A stretch of 64,000 nt of DNA from NCBI GenBank assembly GCA_907163375.1, contig CAJQUW010003229.1, positions 21,615 through 85,614 on the forward strand, given 5' to 3'. This DNA is from Prostheceraeus crozeri. Its lineage: Eukaryota > Platyhelminthes > Polycladida > Euryleptidae. The notes beneath the pieces are model-generated. The model was not told the DNA's origin and did not search any database. It was given only the letters and a program-made list of their open reading frames with translations. The stretch's first letter is position 1. The number at the start of each line of letters is the position of its first letter. Both the position numbers and the translations under genes were made by a program. This document shows positions 52,597-64,000 of the stretch, one piece after another.

Positions 52597-53176
52597 ATTC
52601 TGAAAATGATAATTATGAAAATGATAATTATGAAAAAAGTGCAGCTGAACAAAGTAAAGAAAAATATTTATTTGAACAAAAACCATTATTTTGGGGAATG
52701 CACATTCATTCAAATTATCCTGAATTATTTAAATCAGAATATTATCAATACTATGGTGAAGATAGTTCAGAAATGTTTACAAAGAAAGTAGAAGAATTAC
52801 AAGGACGTTTTTCACAATTGCTTGAAACAAATATTCCAATGATGCCATTAACAGAAAAAGAAAAATTAAATTTTATTAATGAAACAAAATGTTATTACTG
52901 TGGAAAAGAATTTACAAAAAATTATAAAAATGGCAGAGGTAGATATCTTGATAAGGTAAAAGATCATGATCATCTAAATGGATTATATAGAGGTGCAGCA
53001 CATAATTCTTGTAATCTTAATGCTAATAAATTTAAATATAACTTTGTTCCTTTATATTTCTACAATGGTTCTAAATATCATTTCCATCTAGTAATGAAAG
53101 ATTTATTTTCATCTGAAAAATTACAACAGCAACAAATAAATGTACTATGTAAAACAGAAGAAGAATATTTTTCAAT

Positions 53177-56100
53177 CAAATTAAGACACGACACGGTTAA
53201 AAAATTCGAAGAATCCAGGAAACGGAAGACGCCAAAGTTAAACAATTACCCTAGTGGAGAATCTTGTAAATAATTAGGTAATTAAAAGTCATGAATGAAT
53301 GAAATAATACTGACAACATAGAGTAACCTACTCTAGTATAGAGCAGGTACTGAAATACGTATAAAGGCAAGTCTACTCAACTAAAGACGGTAAGGGAAAT
53401 AAATTAAAACTTATAAACGATTTAATTTTTATCAAACAAGAAAGAAACCTAAAAAACCAAAAATAAGTTTGCTATGTATGGAGTCATCAGGGAGGAACCA
53501 TGTGGCTGCATGAAGCAAGGTTTCGGCCCCTAACCTCCAACCTATACCACATGGCGGGGCCAGGCCAACCATATCGAATGTACGATATGGAAGGTCTCTC
53601 CAAGCCTGAGGAAACATAGCAGAACCAAACCGAAAATAAATTTTTTAATATATTTGGACAAAAGGACGCACTTGAAACTAGAAGAGGTTATCTTAGCCCA
53701 ACATGCCAATGATGGATGGCATCTGGCGGGGTGAAAAACAACCAAACTTAAAAACGAGGAACCTATTCTTGGAGAAGGACTTAATGCAAGAATTAACCAG
53801 CAAATTATTCTTATAACCCCGTCCTTTAAAGATATCAAAAATGCCCTTAGCTCTTGATATGAAGGCGGAAGCATCAGAAGAAATCCTAGCGAATCTGATG
53901 AGTTGGGCAGCAAAGATGTTTAAGCCAGTGTTCAAAGGCATGTTACTCTCGGGGAAAGTATACAGCACCACTGGGAAGCTGAACTCATCAACCTTATGGT
54001 AAACCTCTGTGATGTAATGGCCACCATCTTCGATCCTGATTTTAACATCCAAATAATTAACACATTTGTTGTTGTCCCCGCTTCTGCAAGCCAAGAGATC
54101 TACCGGGTAGATTTCAGGAAGGATCTTATCAAAATGTTTGAAGTTAAACACACAAATGTCATCGACATACCTAGTGGTACGAGAGAGAAGTTTTGCTAAG
54201 CCAAATCTCCTACTCGCTAGGAGTCCCCTCACAAAATAAAACTCCCTGTAAGCCAAAAACAGGTCAGCTAAGAGCGAGCTGGAATTCCCACCCATAGGTA
54301 TGCCTCGAATTTGCTTGAAGACAAGTCCCCCGAAAGTGACAAAAGTGTTATTCAGGATAAAACTAATTGCATTAAGGAATTGGGTTTTGGACCAGCAGTG
54401 ATACCCTCTGTATTTTTTATTCGAGAAGAAGGTTCTATAATAGCCAATGCAAATAAAGCTCTTGGAATTGCTAAAAATTAACTCACATAAGTCTTTCAAG
54501 GACTCCATAACCTGGTCTAAATTAAGATTCGTATAGAGTGTGGAGAAATCATAAACTTGTAAGGAGTGGCAATTCAAACACGACATCCTGTCAAGGAATT
54601 CCCCAGAAGAGTTAATGCTCCAGAAGGCGTTCACACCAGAATTATGCTTGATGGAAAGGCAATAACTACTAAATTTGTCCCGGATCAATTGCAAACCTTT
54701 GTTCACCAGTATGGCCAAATCTTTGGAAGTGCTGTTCCTAGCACCAGCTATGAATCTACTTTTATACGGATCTTTGTGCAATTTAGGTATCCAGAAAAGT
54801 TTAGGTAAAACCATAAATTTATCTTTAACCGTTATGCCAAAGGAATCCTTGAGGGTGGTGCAATGTTCGGCAATTATGTCATTAATGGAAGAAATTACTG
54901 GTGCGTAAGTCTGATTACCAACAGCATTGAAACTTCTAAGGTCAAAGCCTAGTTCGTTCAAGAGGACAATGAGGTAATACTTCTTACACACAATGACAAA
55001 ATTGTTGGCGGCCTTATCCGCCGGAGTAATGACGTAATTCTTCTGAAAGTTTGAGATGAAGTTTTTACACTCCTTAGATCTTAGTACCTCGTGCGAATGC
55101 AAAGATGGAAAGCTAGAACTCAGGAAGGAAATGCGATTTCTAATTATCTTAAGGACAGCCTCCGACCAATTCTGGAAGTCAGAATTCTTAAGGGCGTATT
55201 TTCTGCAGGACTTTTCAATAAATGCAACTAGTGCATTTTTAACACTGACCCTAACAAAATCCCAAGACTTGTGAATAGGCTCTCTATAATTAGTGCCCTT
55301 AGCCATCAAATCCCTAAGTTTAGGGTTGGATATAATACTCAAGTCACCAGTAACCACGTGTGAAGCGGGCTTGTAGCAGAAGATAGAATCAGAACAAAGA
55401 CAAGGCTTGCTAATAAATTCTCTGATTTCATCAATAGAAGCATTCTTCAAGATCTGGTTGTAATTGAAGAGCTTCCGACCAATAGGGGTGGTGTATTTAA
55501 AGAAAACCTGTAGTGGACATTTACTACGAATTGGATTAGGCAACATACTGTTAACATGTGAATCAGCGAAAATGGAAGAAACTTTTAAGAGATCTACTTC
55601 TTTGCACTCAAAAGGGATAATAATAACTTCCCTGTCGATCTTATCAATGGAATCTTCGACTTTTAAGAATCTCGAACAGAAGGATTCGACTAGATACGAG
55701 CAGGTACCCGGCTTGCTAAGAGTAAAAGCAAGAAGTTGCTTAAGTGTGGTACGACTAAGAGACTTCAAAGTGATGTAAAATTCGTAAAACATGTTGGAAA
55801 AACAAAGGCTATTAACTTTATCGTAGAGAGACTCCAAGCATCCAGCCAAGATATTTCTCTTATTACTGCGAATCCCATGCCCTCTAGGTCTTCTAAGGAC
55901 CGGAGAAGAGAAGTACTGCTTATGTAAGGAACCTTTGGAGACACAACCAAAACCTTGAATTCTATCGTTCAAGCCAAGTGGGAAGATTGTACATAGTGTT
56001 TTAATCCAAAAATCCTCCCTCTTCAGAAGCTCCCTATCCCTAAGGTCAGAATTATCAGAGAAGTTGGAATCTACATGGTCTATAATTTGCAATTTAATGT

Positions 56101-57000
56101 TGCAAAAATTATGACCATCTTGTCTAAAGTGCTCATAAAGGAAAGTAGTGGGTTTTGAGGATGCATGGTAACGGTGACCATTCAACCTAGCATTTAAAGA
56201 TTGGGTGGTTTTGCCAACATATTGGAACCCGCAATCGCTGCAAGAAATGAGATAGATTACAAAGCTGGATTTGCAATCGAAAGAACCACTCAAATCTATG
56301 AGAAAAGCCTTTCTAGTGGTGTTTGATACGAAAAAGGAAGATTTATGTATGGACCCACAACATAAGCACCCTTTTCTATTACAACTGTCAATAGAAAAGG
56401 AACCCGTGCTATCGGCTACATAAGCCTTTTTCTTAATACTGTAAGGGTAATGGTATCTAACTCTAGAAGCCGCAAGCAAAGTTTTTATTGTTACCCCTTG
56501 TCGAATAAGGCAAAATTCTAGGACTATGTGCTCTCAAAGCCCAAGGGCAACAGGCCGGACTGTAACCTATTGGCGAGGGGCTGCCTCGCTGAGGCGGGCG
56601 TTAACAGTCAATGGATCTAAACAGACCCTCCCACCTTCACTAGCAATGCCTGGCGATTAGGATTTCGGCCAAACTCCATAATCTTATAACCGGATCAAAA
56701 CTAGCAGCTAATACAATATTGAAGGCAGTAATAGCTTATCACCTTAATACTTAGAATAACATGGAAGAAAATCAACGTCGAATCCTAAAAAATGCAAGAG
56801 TGAACGAAGAGAAAGATTGATAATAAGATCAAACCAATAAATAAATGGCAAATTGCAATAATAATAATAATATGCCTACCAGTAAAATAACTATGAGACC
56901 TATTACAAAAAAGAATACATGTGACGTGAATAACTAATGCACTTACACTGAAAGATGGGGACTCGGTCCACACAATGCTATCAGCTCAGTACTCATTAAT
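53177..57000 (-). mobile_element. Naiad-type Penelope-like element, copy 1
   Basis: First 3824-bp unit of a head-to-tail array (units begin with CAAATTAAGACACGACACGG at 53177, 57001 and 60838). The element reads on the minus strand: 5' region 56480-57000, the 928-residue gene, and a 3' region 53177-53690. It was inserted into the P3 polymerase gene at about 53176. Confidence 0.85.
53693..56479 (-). CDS. Naiad-type PLE protein: GIY-YIG nuclease-reverse transcriptase
   Basis: An intact 928-residue frame with permuted order compared with canonical PLEs. N-terminal: a Cys cluster CNRKGCLCC (33-41) and the GIY-YIG nuclease (VIY 74-76, YVG 87-89, Arg98, HR near 102, LKREDFWI with the Glu near 155). 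Middle: a CxC motif (KPCLCSD, ~357), characteristic of the N-terminal-EN clade called Naiad/Chlamys. C-terminal: reverse transcriptase with KLHKDPYKSRFI, YDFSTLYTNL, GIPMGGNSSS (~725) and the catalytic YVDDICVF (~773). It nicks DNA and copies its RNA into the target. There is no in-frame TGA, so it is not one of the selenoprotein versions known in some animals. It could still be active. Confidence 0.9.
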   Translation of the reverse strand: MLAASRVRYHYPYSIKKKAYVADSTGSFSIDSCNRKGCLCCGSIHKSSFFVSNTTRKAFLIDLSGSFDCKSSFVIYLISCSDCGFQYVGKTTQSLNARLNGHRYHASSKPTTFLYEHFRQDGHNFCNIKLQIIDHVDSNFSDNSDLRDRELLKREDFWIKTLCTIFPLGLNDRIQGFGCVSKGSLHKQYFSSPVLRRPRGHGIRSNKRNILAGCLESLYDKVNSLCFSNMFYEFYITLKSLSRTTLKQLLAFTLSKPGTCSYLVESFCSRFLKVEDSIDKIDREVIIIPFECKEVDLLKVSSIFADSHVNSMLPNPIRSKCPLQVFFKYTTPIGRKLFNYNQILKNASIDEIREFISKPCLCSDSIFCYKPASHVVTGDLSIISNPKLRDLMAKGTNYREPIHKSWDFVRVSVKNALVAFIEKSCRKYALKNSDFQNWSEAVLKIIRNRISFLSSSFPSLHSHEVLRSKECKNFISNFQKNYVITPADKAANNFVIVCKKYYLIVLLNELGFDLRSFNAVGNQTYAPVISSINDIIAEHCTTLKDSFGITVKDKFMVLPKLFWIPKLHKDPYKSRFIAGARNSTSKDLAILVNKGLQLIRDKFSSYCLSIKHNSGVNAFWSINSSGEFLDRMSCLNCHSLQVYDFSTLYTNLNLDQVMESLKDLCELIFSNSKSFICIGYYRTFFSNKKYRGYHCWSKTQFLNAISFILNNTFVTFGGLVFKQIRGIPMGGNSSSLLADLFLAYREFYFVRGLLASRRFGLAKLLSRTTRYVDDICVFNFKHFDKILPEIYPVDLLACRSGDNNKCVNYLDVKIRIEDGGHYITEVYHKVDEFSFPVVLYTFPESNMPLNTGLNIFAAQLIRFARISSDASAFISRAKGIFDIFKGRGYKNNLLVNSCIKSFSKNRFLVFKFGCFSPRQMPSIIGMLG

Positions 57001-60000
57001 CAAATTAAGACACGACACGGTTAAAAAATTCGAAGAATCCAGGAAACGGAAGACGCCAAAGTTAAACAATTACCCTAGTGGAGAATCTTGTAAATAATTA
57101 GGTAATTAAAAGTCATGAATGAATGAAATAATACTGACAACATAGAGTAACCTACTCTAGTATAGAGCAGGTACTGAAATACGTATAAAGGCAAGTCTAC
57201 TCAACTAAAGACGGTAAGGGAAATAAATTAAAACTTATAAACGATTTAATTTTTATCAAACAAGAAAGAAACCTAAAAAACCAAAAATAAGTTTGCTATG
57301 TATGGAGTCATCAGGGAGGAACCATGTGGCTGCATGAAGCAAGGTTTCGGCCCCTAACCTCCAACCTATACCACATGGCGGGGCCAGGCCAACCATATCG
57401 AATGTACGATATGGAAGGTCTCTCCAAGCCTGAGGAAACATAGCAGAACCAAACCGAAAATAAATTTTTTAATATATTTGGACAAAAGGACGCACTTGAA
57501 ACTAGAAGAGGTTATCTTAGCCCAACATGCCAATGATGGATGGCATCTGGCGGGGTGAAAAACAACCAAACTTAAAAACGAGGAACCTATTCTTGGAGAA
57601 GGACTTAATGCAAGAATTAACCAGCAAATTATTCTTATAACCCCGTCCTTTAAAGATATCAAAAATGCCCTTAGCTCTTGATATGAAGGCGGAAGCATCA
57701 GAAGAAATCCTAGCGAATCTGATGAGTTGGGCAGCAAAGATGTTTAAGCCAGTGTTCAAAGGCATGTTACTCTCGGGGAAAGTATACAGCACCACTGGGA
57801 AGCTGAACTCATCAACCTTATGGTAAACCTCTGTGATGTAATGGCCACCATCTTCGATCCTGATTTTAACATCCAAATAATTAACACATTTGTTGTTGTC
57901 CCCGCTTCTGCAAGCCAAGAGATCTACCGGGTAGATTTCAGGAAGGATCTTATCAAAATGTTTGAAGTTAAACACACAAATGTCATCGACATACCTAGTG
58001 GTACGAGAGAGAAGTTTTGCTAAGCCAAATCTCCTACTCGCTAGGAGTCCCCTCACAAAATAAAACTCCCTGTAAGCCAAAAACAGGTCAGCTAAGAGCG
58101 AGCTGGAATTCCCACCCATAGGTATGCCTCGAATTTGCTTGAAGACAAGTCCCCCGAAAGTGACAAAAGTGTTATTCAGGATAAAACTAATTGCATTAAG
58201 GAATTGGGTTTTGGACCAGCAGTGATACCCTCTGTATTTTTTATTCGAGAAGAAGGTTCTATAATAGCCAATGCAAATAAAGCTCTTGGAATTGCTAAAA
58301 ATTAACTCACATAAGTCTTTCAAGGACTCCATAACCTGGTCTAAATTAAGATTCGTATAGAGTGTGGAGAAATCATAAACTTGTAAGGAGTGGCAATTCA
58401 AACACGACATCCTGTCAAGGAATTCCCCAGAAGAGTTAATGCTCCAGAAGGCGTTCACACCAGAATTATGCTTGATGGAAAGGCAATAACTACTAAATTT
58501 GTCCCGGATCAATTGCAAACCTTTGTTCACCAGTATGGCCAAATCTTTGGAAGTGCTGTTCCTAGCACCAGCTATGAATCTACTTTTATACGGATCTTTG
58601 TGCAATTTAGGTATCCAGAAAAGTTTAGGTAAAACCATAAATTTATCTTTAACCGTTATGCCAAAGGAATCCTTGAGGGTGGTGCAATGTTCGGCAATTA
58701 TGTCATTAATGGAAGAAATTACTGGTGCGTAAGTCTGATTACCAACAGCATTGAAACTTCTAAGGTCAAAGCCTAGTTCGTTCAAGAGGACAATGAGGTA
58801 ATACTTCTTACACACAATGACAAAATTGTTGGCGGCCTTATCCGCCGGAGTAATGACGTAATTCTTCTGAAAGTTTGAGATGAAGTTTTTACACTCCTTA
58901 GATCTTAGTACCTCGTGCGAATGCAAAGATGGAAAGCTAGAACTCAGGAAGGAAATGCGATTTCTAATTATCTTAAGGACAGCCTCCGACCAATTCTGGA
59001 AGTCAGAATTCTTAAGGGCGTATTTTCTGCAGGACTTTTCAATAAATGCAACTAGTGCATTTTTAACACTGACCCTAACAAAATCCCAAGACTTGTGAAT
59101 AGGCTCTCTATAATTAGTGCCCTTAGCCATCAAATCCCTAAGTTTAGGGTTGGATATAATACTCAAGTCACCAGTAACCACGTGTGAAGCGGGCTTGTAG
59201 CAGAAGATAGAATCAGAACAAAGACAAGGCTTGCTAATAAATTCTCTGATTTCATCAATAGAAGCATTCTTCAAGATCTGGTTGTAATTGAAGAGCTTCC
59301 GACCAATAGGGGTGGTGTATTTAAAGAAAACCTGTAGTGGACATTTACTACGAATTGGATTAGGCAACATACTGTTAACATGTGAATCAGCGAAAATGGA
59401 AGAAACTTTTAAGAGATCTACTTCTTTGCACTCAAAAGGGATAATAATAACTTCCCTGTCGATCTTATCAATGGAATCTTCGACTTTTAAGAATCTCGAA
59501 CAGAAGGATTCGACTAGATACGAGCAGGTACCCGGCTTGCTAAGAGTAAAAGCAAGAAGTTGCTTAAGTGTGGTACGACTAAGAGACTTCAAAGTGATGT
59601 AAAATTCGTAAAACATGTTGGAAAAACAAAGGCTATTAATTTTATCGTAGAGAGACTCCAAGCATCCAGCCAAGATATTTCTCTTATTACTGCGAATCCC
59701 ATGCCCTCTAGGTCTTCTAAGGACCGGAGAAGAGAAGTACTGCTTATGTAAGGAACCTTTGGAGACACAACCAAAACCTTGAATTCTATCGTTCAAGCCA
59801 AGTGGGAAGATTGTACATAGTGTTTTAATCCAAAAATCCTCCCTCTTCAGAAGCTCCCTATCCCTAAGGTCAGAATTATCAGAGAAGTTGGAATCTACAT
59901 GGTCTATAATTTGCAATTTAATGTTGCAAAAATTATGACCATCTTGTCTAAAGTGCTCATAAAGGAAAGTAGTGGGTTTTGAGGATGCATGGTAACGGTG

Positions 60001-60837
60001 ACCATTCAACCTAGCATTTAAAGATTGGGTGGTTTTGCCAACATATTGGAACCCGCAATCGCTGCAAGAAATGAGATAGATTACAAAGCTGGATTTGCAA
60101 TCGAAAGAACCACTCAAATCTATGAGAAAAGCCTTTCTAGTGGCGATACGAATAATAGTGGTGATACGAAAAAGGAAGATTTATGTATGGACCCACAACA
60201 TAAGCACCCTTTTCTATTACAACTGTCAATAGAAAAGGAACCCGTGCTATCGGCTACATAAGCCTTTTTCTTAATACTGTAAGGGTAATGGTATCTAACT
60301 CTAGAAGCCGCAAGCAAAGTTTTTATTGTTACCCCTTGTCGAATAAGGCAAAATTCTAGGACTATGTGCTCTCAAAGCCCAAGGGCAACAGGCCGGACTG
60401 TAACCTATTGGCGAGGGGCTGCCTCGCTGAGGCGGGCGTTAACAGTCAATGGATCTAAACAGACCCTCCACCTTCACTAGCAATGCCTGGCGATTAGGAT
60501 TTCGGCCAAACTCCATAATCTTATAACCGGATCAAAACTAGCAGCTAATACAATATTGAAGGCAGTAATAGCTTATCACCTTAATACTTAGAATAACATG
60601 GAAGAAAATCAACGTCGAATCCTAAAAAATGCAAGAGTGAACGAAGAGAAAGATTGATAATAAGATCAAACCAATAAATAAATGGCAAATTGCAATAATA
60701 ATAATAATATGCCTACCAGTAAAATAACTATGAGACCTATTACAAAAAAGAATACATGTGACGTGAATAACTAATGCACTTACACTGAAAGATGGGGACT
60801 CGGTCCACACAATGCTATCAGCTCAGTACTCATTAAT
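57001..60837 (-). mobile_element. Naiad-type PLE, copy 2
   Basis: Second unit of the array, 3837 bp. It differs from copy 1 by a 14-bp net insertion near 60142-60160 (a small duplication of GATACGAATAATAGTGG-like sequence), one base missing near 60465, and a few substitutions. Confidence 0.85.
57517..60317 (-). pseudogene. PLE protein, copy 2 (frameshifted near N-terminus)
   Basis: Same product as 53693-56479. The insertion near 60142-60160 shifts the frame between the Cys cluster and the GIY-YIG core. The remaining 866 residues from 60117, including the whole nuclease core, CxC motif and RT, are open, so an internally initiated product would lack only the N-terminal ~62 residues. Confidence 0.88.
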
Positions 60838-63800
60838 CAAATTAAGACACGACACGGTTAAAAAATTCGAAGAATCCAGGAAACGGAAGACGCCAAAGTT
60901 AAACAATTACCCTAGTGGAGAATCTTGTAAATAATTAGGTAATTAAAAGTCATGAATGAATGAAATAATACTGACAACATAGAGTAACCTACTCTAGTAT
61001 AGAGCAGGTACTGAAATACGTATAAAGGCAAGTCTACTCAACTAAAGACGGTAAGGGAAATAAATTAAAACTTATAAACGATTTAATTTTTATCAAACAA
61101 GAAAGAAACCTAAAAAACCAAAAATAAGTTTGCTATGTATGGAGTCATCAGGGAGGAACCATGTGGCTGCATGAAGCAAGGTTTCGGCCCCTAACCTCCA
61201 ACCTATACCACATGGCGGGGCCAGGCCAACCATATCGAATGTACGATATGGAAGGTCTCTCCAAGCCTGAGGAAACATAGCAGAACCAAACCGAAAATAA
61301 ATTTTTTAATATATTTGGACAAAAGGACGCACTTGAAACTAGAAGAGGTTATCTTAGCCCAACATGCCAATGATGGATGGCATCTGGCGGGGTGAAAAAC
61401 AACCAAACTTAAAAACGAGGAACCTATTCTTGGAGAAGGACTTAATGCAAGAATTAACCAGCAAATTATTCTTATAACCCCGTCCTTTAAAGATATCAAA
61501 AATGCCCTTAGCTCTTGATATGAAGGCGGAAGCATCAGAAGAAATCCTAGCGAATCTGATGAGTTGGGCAGCAAAGATGTTTAAGCCAGTGTTCAAAGGC
61601 ATGTTACTCTCGGGGAAAGTATACAGCACCACTGGGAAGCTGAACTCATCAACCTTATGGTAAACCTCTGTGATGTAATGGCCACCATCTTCGATCCTGA
61701 TTTTAACATCCAAATAATTAACACATTTGTTGTTGTCCCCGCTTCTGCAAGCCAAGAGATCTACCGGGTAGATTTCAGGAAGGATCTTATCAAAATGTTT
61801 GAAGTTAAACACACAAATGTCATCGACATACCTAGTGGTACGAGAGAGAAGTTTTGCTAAGCCAAATCTCCTACTCGCTAGGAGTCCCCTCACAAAATAA
61901 AACTCCCTGTAAGCCAAAAACAGGTCAGCTAAGAGCGAGCTGGAATTCCCACCCATAGGTATGCCTCGAATTTGCTTGAAGACAAGTCCCCCGAAAGTGA
62001 CAAAAGTGTTATTCAGGATAAAACTAATTGCATTAAGGAATTGGGTTTTGGACCAGCAGTGATACCCTCTGTATTTTTTATTCGAGAAGAAGGTTCTATA
62101 ATAGCCAATGCAAATAAAGCTCTTGGAATTGCTAAAAATTAACTCACATAAGTCTTTCAAGGACTCCATAACCTGGTCTAAATTAAGATTCGTATAGAGT
62201 GTGGAGAAATCATAAACTTGTAAGGAGTGGCAAATTCAAACACGACATCCTGTCAAGGAATTCCCCAGAAGAGTTAATGCTCCAGAAGGCGTTCACACCA
62301 GAATTATGCTTGATGGAAAGGCAATAACTACTAAATTTGTCCCGGATCAATTGCAAACCTTTGTTCACCAGTATGGCCAAATCTTTGGAAGTGCTGTTCC
62401 TAGCACCAGCTATGAATCTACTTTTATACGGATCTTTGTGCAATTTAGGTATCCAGAAAAGTTTAGGTAAAACCATAAATTTATCTTTAACCGTTATGCC
62501 AAAGGAATCCTTGAGGGTGGTGCAATGTTCGGCAATTATGTCATTAATGGAAGAAATTACTGGTGCGTAAGTCTGATTACCAACAGCATTGAAACTTCTA
62601 AGGTCAAAGCCTAGTTCGTTCAAGAGGACAATGAGGTAATACTTCTTACACACAATGACAAAATTGTTGGCGGCCTTATCCGCCGGAGTAATGACGTAAT
62701 TCTTCTGAAAGTTTGAGATGAAGTTTTTACACTCCTTAGATCTTAGTACCTCGTGCGAATGCAAAGATGGAAAGCTAGAACTCAGGAAGGAAATGCGATT
62801 TCTAATTATCTTAAGGACAGCCTCCGACCAATTCTGGAAGTCAGAATTCTTAAGGGCGTATTTTCTGCAGGACTTTTCAATAAATGCAACTAGTGCATTT
62901 TTAACACTGACCCTAACAAAATCCCAAGACTTGTGAATAGGCTCTCTATAATTAGTGCCCTTAGCCATCAAATCCCTAAGTTTAGGGTTGGATATAATAC
63001 TCAAGTCACCAGTAACCACGTGTGAAGCGGGCTTGTAGCAGAAGATAGAATCAGAACAAAGACAAGGCTTGCTAATAAATTCTCTGATTTCATCAATAGA
63101 AGCATTCTTCAAGATCTGGTTGTAATTGAAGAGCTTCCGACCAATAGGGGTGGTGTATTTAAAGAAAACCTGTAGTGGACATTTACTACGAATTGGATTA
63201 GGCAACATACTGTTAACATGTGAATCAGCGAAAATGGAAGAAACTTTTAAGAGATCTACTTCTTTGCACTCAAAAGGGATAATAATAACTTCCCTGTCGA
63301 TCTTATCAATGGAATCTTCGACTTTTAAGAATCTCGAACAGAAGGATTCGACTAGATACGAGCAGGTACCCGGCTTGCTAAGAGTAAAAGCAAGAAGTTG
63401 CTTAAGTGTGGTACGACTAAGAGACTTCAAAGTGATGTAAAATTCGTAAAACATGTTGGAAAAACAAAGGCTATTAATTTTATCGTAGAGAGACTCCAAG
63501 CATCCAGCCAAGATATTTCTCTTATTACTGCGAATCCCATGCCCTCTAGGTCTTCTAAGGACCGGAGAAGAGAAGTACTGCTTATGTAAGGAACCTTTGG
63601 AGACACAACCAAAACCTTGAATTCTATCGTTCAAGCCAAGTGGGAAGATTGTACATAGTGTTTTAATCCAAAAATCCTCCCTCTTCAGAAGCTCCCTATC
63701 CCTAAGGTCAGAATTATCAGAGAAGTTGGAATCTACATGGTCTATAATTTGCAATTTAATGTTGCAAAAATTATGACCATCTTGTCTAAAGTGCTCATAA

Positions 63801-64000
63801 AGGAAAGTAGTGGGTTTTGAGGATGCATGGTAACGGTGACCATTCAACCTAGCATTTAAAGATTGGGTGGTTTTGCCAACATATTGGAACCCGCAATCGC
63901 TGCAAGAAATGAGATAGATTACAAAGCTGGATTTGCAATCGAAAGAACCACTCAAATCTATGAGAAAAGCCTTTCTAGTGGTGTTTGATACGAAAAAGGA
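60838..64000 (-). mobile_element. Naiad-type PLE, copy 3 (runs off the window)
   Basis: Third unit, truncated by the window end. At 63980 it has GTGGTGTTTGATACG like copy 1, without the copy 2 insertion. It shares the TTAATTTTA variant with copy 2 near 63475. Confidence 0.85.
61354..64000 (-). pseudogene. PLE protein, copy 3 (frameshifted in RT, incomplete)
   Basis: One extra A near 62232 shifts the frame just before YDFSTLYTNL in the RT fingers, giving two frames (from beyond 63955 to 62210, and 62169-61354). The catalytic YVDD box is in the second one. All other parts match copy 1. The N-terminal ~60 residues lie at or beyond the window end. Confidence 0.88.

Larger units (their letters stand above)
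42806..53176. mobile_element. Polinton/Maverick P3 (truncated both sides)
   Basis: It starts in a P2-type TIR without the terminal hairpin and ends inside its polymerase gene where the PLE array begins. Order: protease (+), PLA2-integrase, pX-like, MCP, pVI-like, fibre-like (all -), two-part gene (+), PolB type B (+). The section 43394-50412 matches P2 (4903-11930) almost base for base in many stretches, whereas the polymerase is of the P1 kind. Many of its stops are single C-to-T changes. No target duplication can be tested. Confidence 0.85.
50573..53176 (+). pseudogene. POLB: P3 DNA polymerase B, type B module (cut by PLE array)
   Basis: The N-terminal half of the Polinton polymerase found in P1. 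It begins with a C2H2 finger (FYCNLCKK...H...H), has a frame change in an A run near 50930, then a 765-residue frame from 50976: GSGWRFVKILSKKI, GGSYVPLPFSSPQ, a ~130-residue Gln/Lys/Glu-rich coiled-coil insertion (residues ~296-427) absent from P1, a finger CLQCMTSF...HLENC, exonuclease I CDFKAY (Lys where the catalytic Glu is expected), an endonuclease-VII-like CYYCGKEF...DHDHLNGLYRGAAHNSC, and exonuclease II FYNGSKYHFHLVM. Homology stops at 53176, where the PLE sequence starts. Four mini-hairpin units are inserted in frame. Confidence 0.85.

Noticed and set aside
53996-56000. Several plus-strand frames of 60-104 codons, repeated at the same offsets in all three PLE copies
   Set aside because: They are antisense shadows of the 928-residue PLE gene and repeat only because the units repeat.
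53693-56479. Selenoprotein-type Naiad
   Set aside because: Selenocysteine-encoding TGA codons are known in some Naiads, but this frame has no in-frame TGA.
53177-57000. Hammerhead ribozyme in the Naiad-type PLE
   Set aside because: CTGATGA-like strings exist (about 53898) but no following stem II and GAAA core; absence fits what is known for N-terminal-EN PLEs.

Overview
This is a stretch of invertebrate (metazoan) nuclear genome made almost entirely of nested mobile elements; I see no host gene. The animal assignment rests on element types: a Ty3/Gypsy retrotransposon, Polinton/Maverick (adintovirus-like) DNA elements, a CR1/Jockey-type LINE, PIF/Harbinger and Tc1 DNA transposons, a tRNA-headed SINE carrying a hammerhead ribozyme, and Penelope-like elements (PLEs) with an N-terminal GIY-YIG nuclease (Naiad-type). 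The phylum cannot be fixed from the sequence.

Layout. Positions 1-1415 hold the gag/protease part of a Ty3/Gypsy element whose reverse transcriptase resumes at 35551. Between them sits Polinton P1 (1416-35543), flanked by the duplicated target TAATGTC and by long terminal inverted repeats (TIRs). P1 contains a second, related Polinton, P2 (3511-19905, 16.4 kb, target duplication TGAAGT), which landed inside P1's penton-like gene. P1 is also broken by a Harbinger element (20915-22327, in its packaging ATPase gene, itself carrying a 309-bp MITE with a 9-bp duplication) and by a LINE (32567-34970, inside its right TIR). Positions 35551-36965 are the rest of the Gypsy pol. Positions 37843-39200 hold a microsatellite, a GIY-YIG gene between 151-bp inverted repeats, and the SINE with a hammerhead. 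A Tc1 relic (41903-42650) abuts a third Polinton, P3 (about 42806-53176), which is cut in its polymerase gene by a head-to-tail array of three nearly identical 3.83-kb Naiad-type PLEs running off the window end.

How the genes work together. The Polintons together encode a virus-like programme: replication (protein-primed-type family B DNA polymerase), integration (DDE integrase), genome packaging (A32/FtsK-HerA-like ATPase), virion maturation (adenain-like cysteine protease), and a virion (double-jelly-roll major capsid protein, penton-like protein, pX/pVI-like hydrophobic minor proteins, a fibre-like coiled-coil protein). In all three copies the integrase is preceded, and in P2 and P3 continuously fused in one reading frame, by a parvovirus-VP1-like phospholipase A2 domain. 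P2 and P3 are nearly identical by eye over their structural half but carry unrelated polymerase modules in opposite orientations, so the family exchanges replication modules. GC-rich double mini-hairpins are scattered through genes and spacers of these AT-rich elements, often in frame. All three Polintons carry frameshifts and nonsense codons, so they are inactive copies; individual genes (for example the P3 protease and the P2 fibre-like, coiled-coil and terminal membrane genes) are still open.
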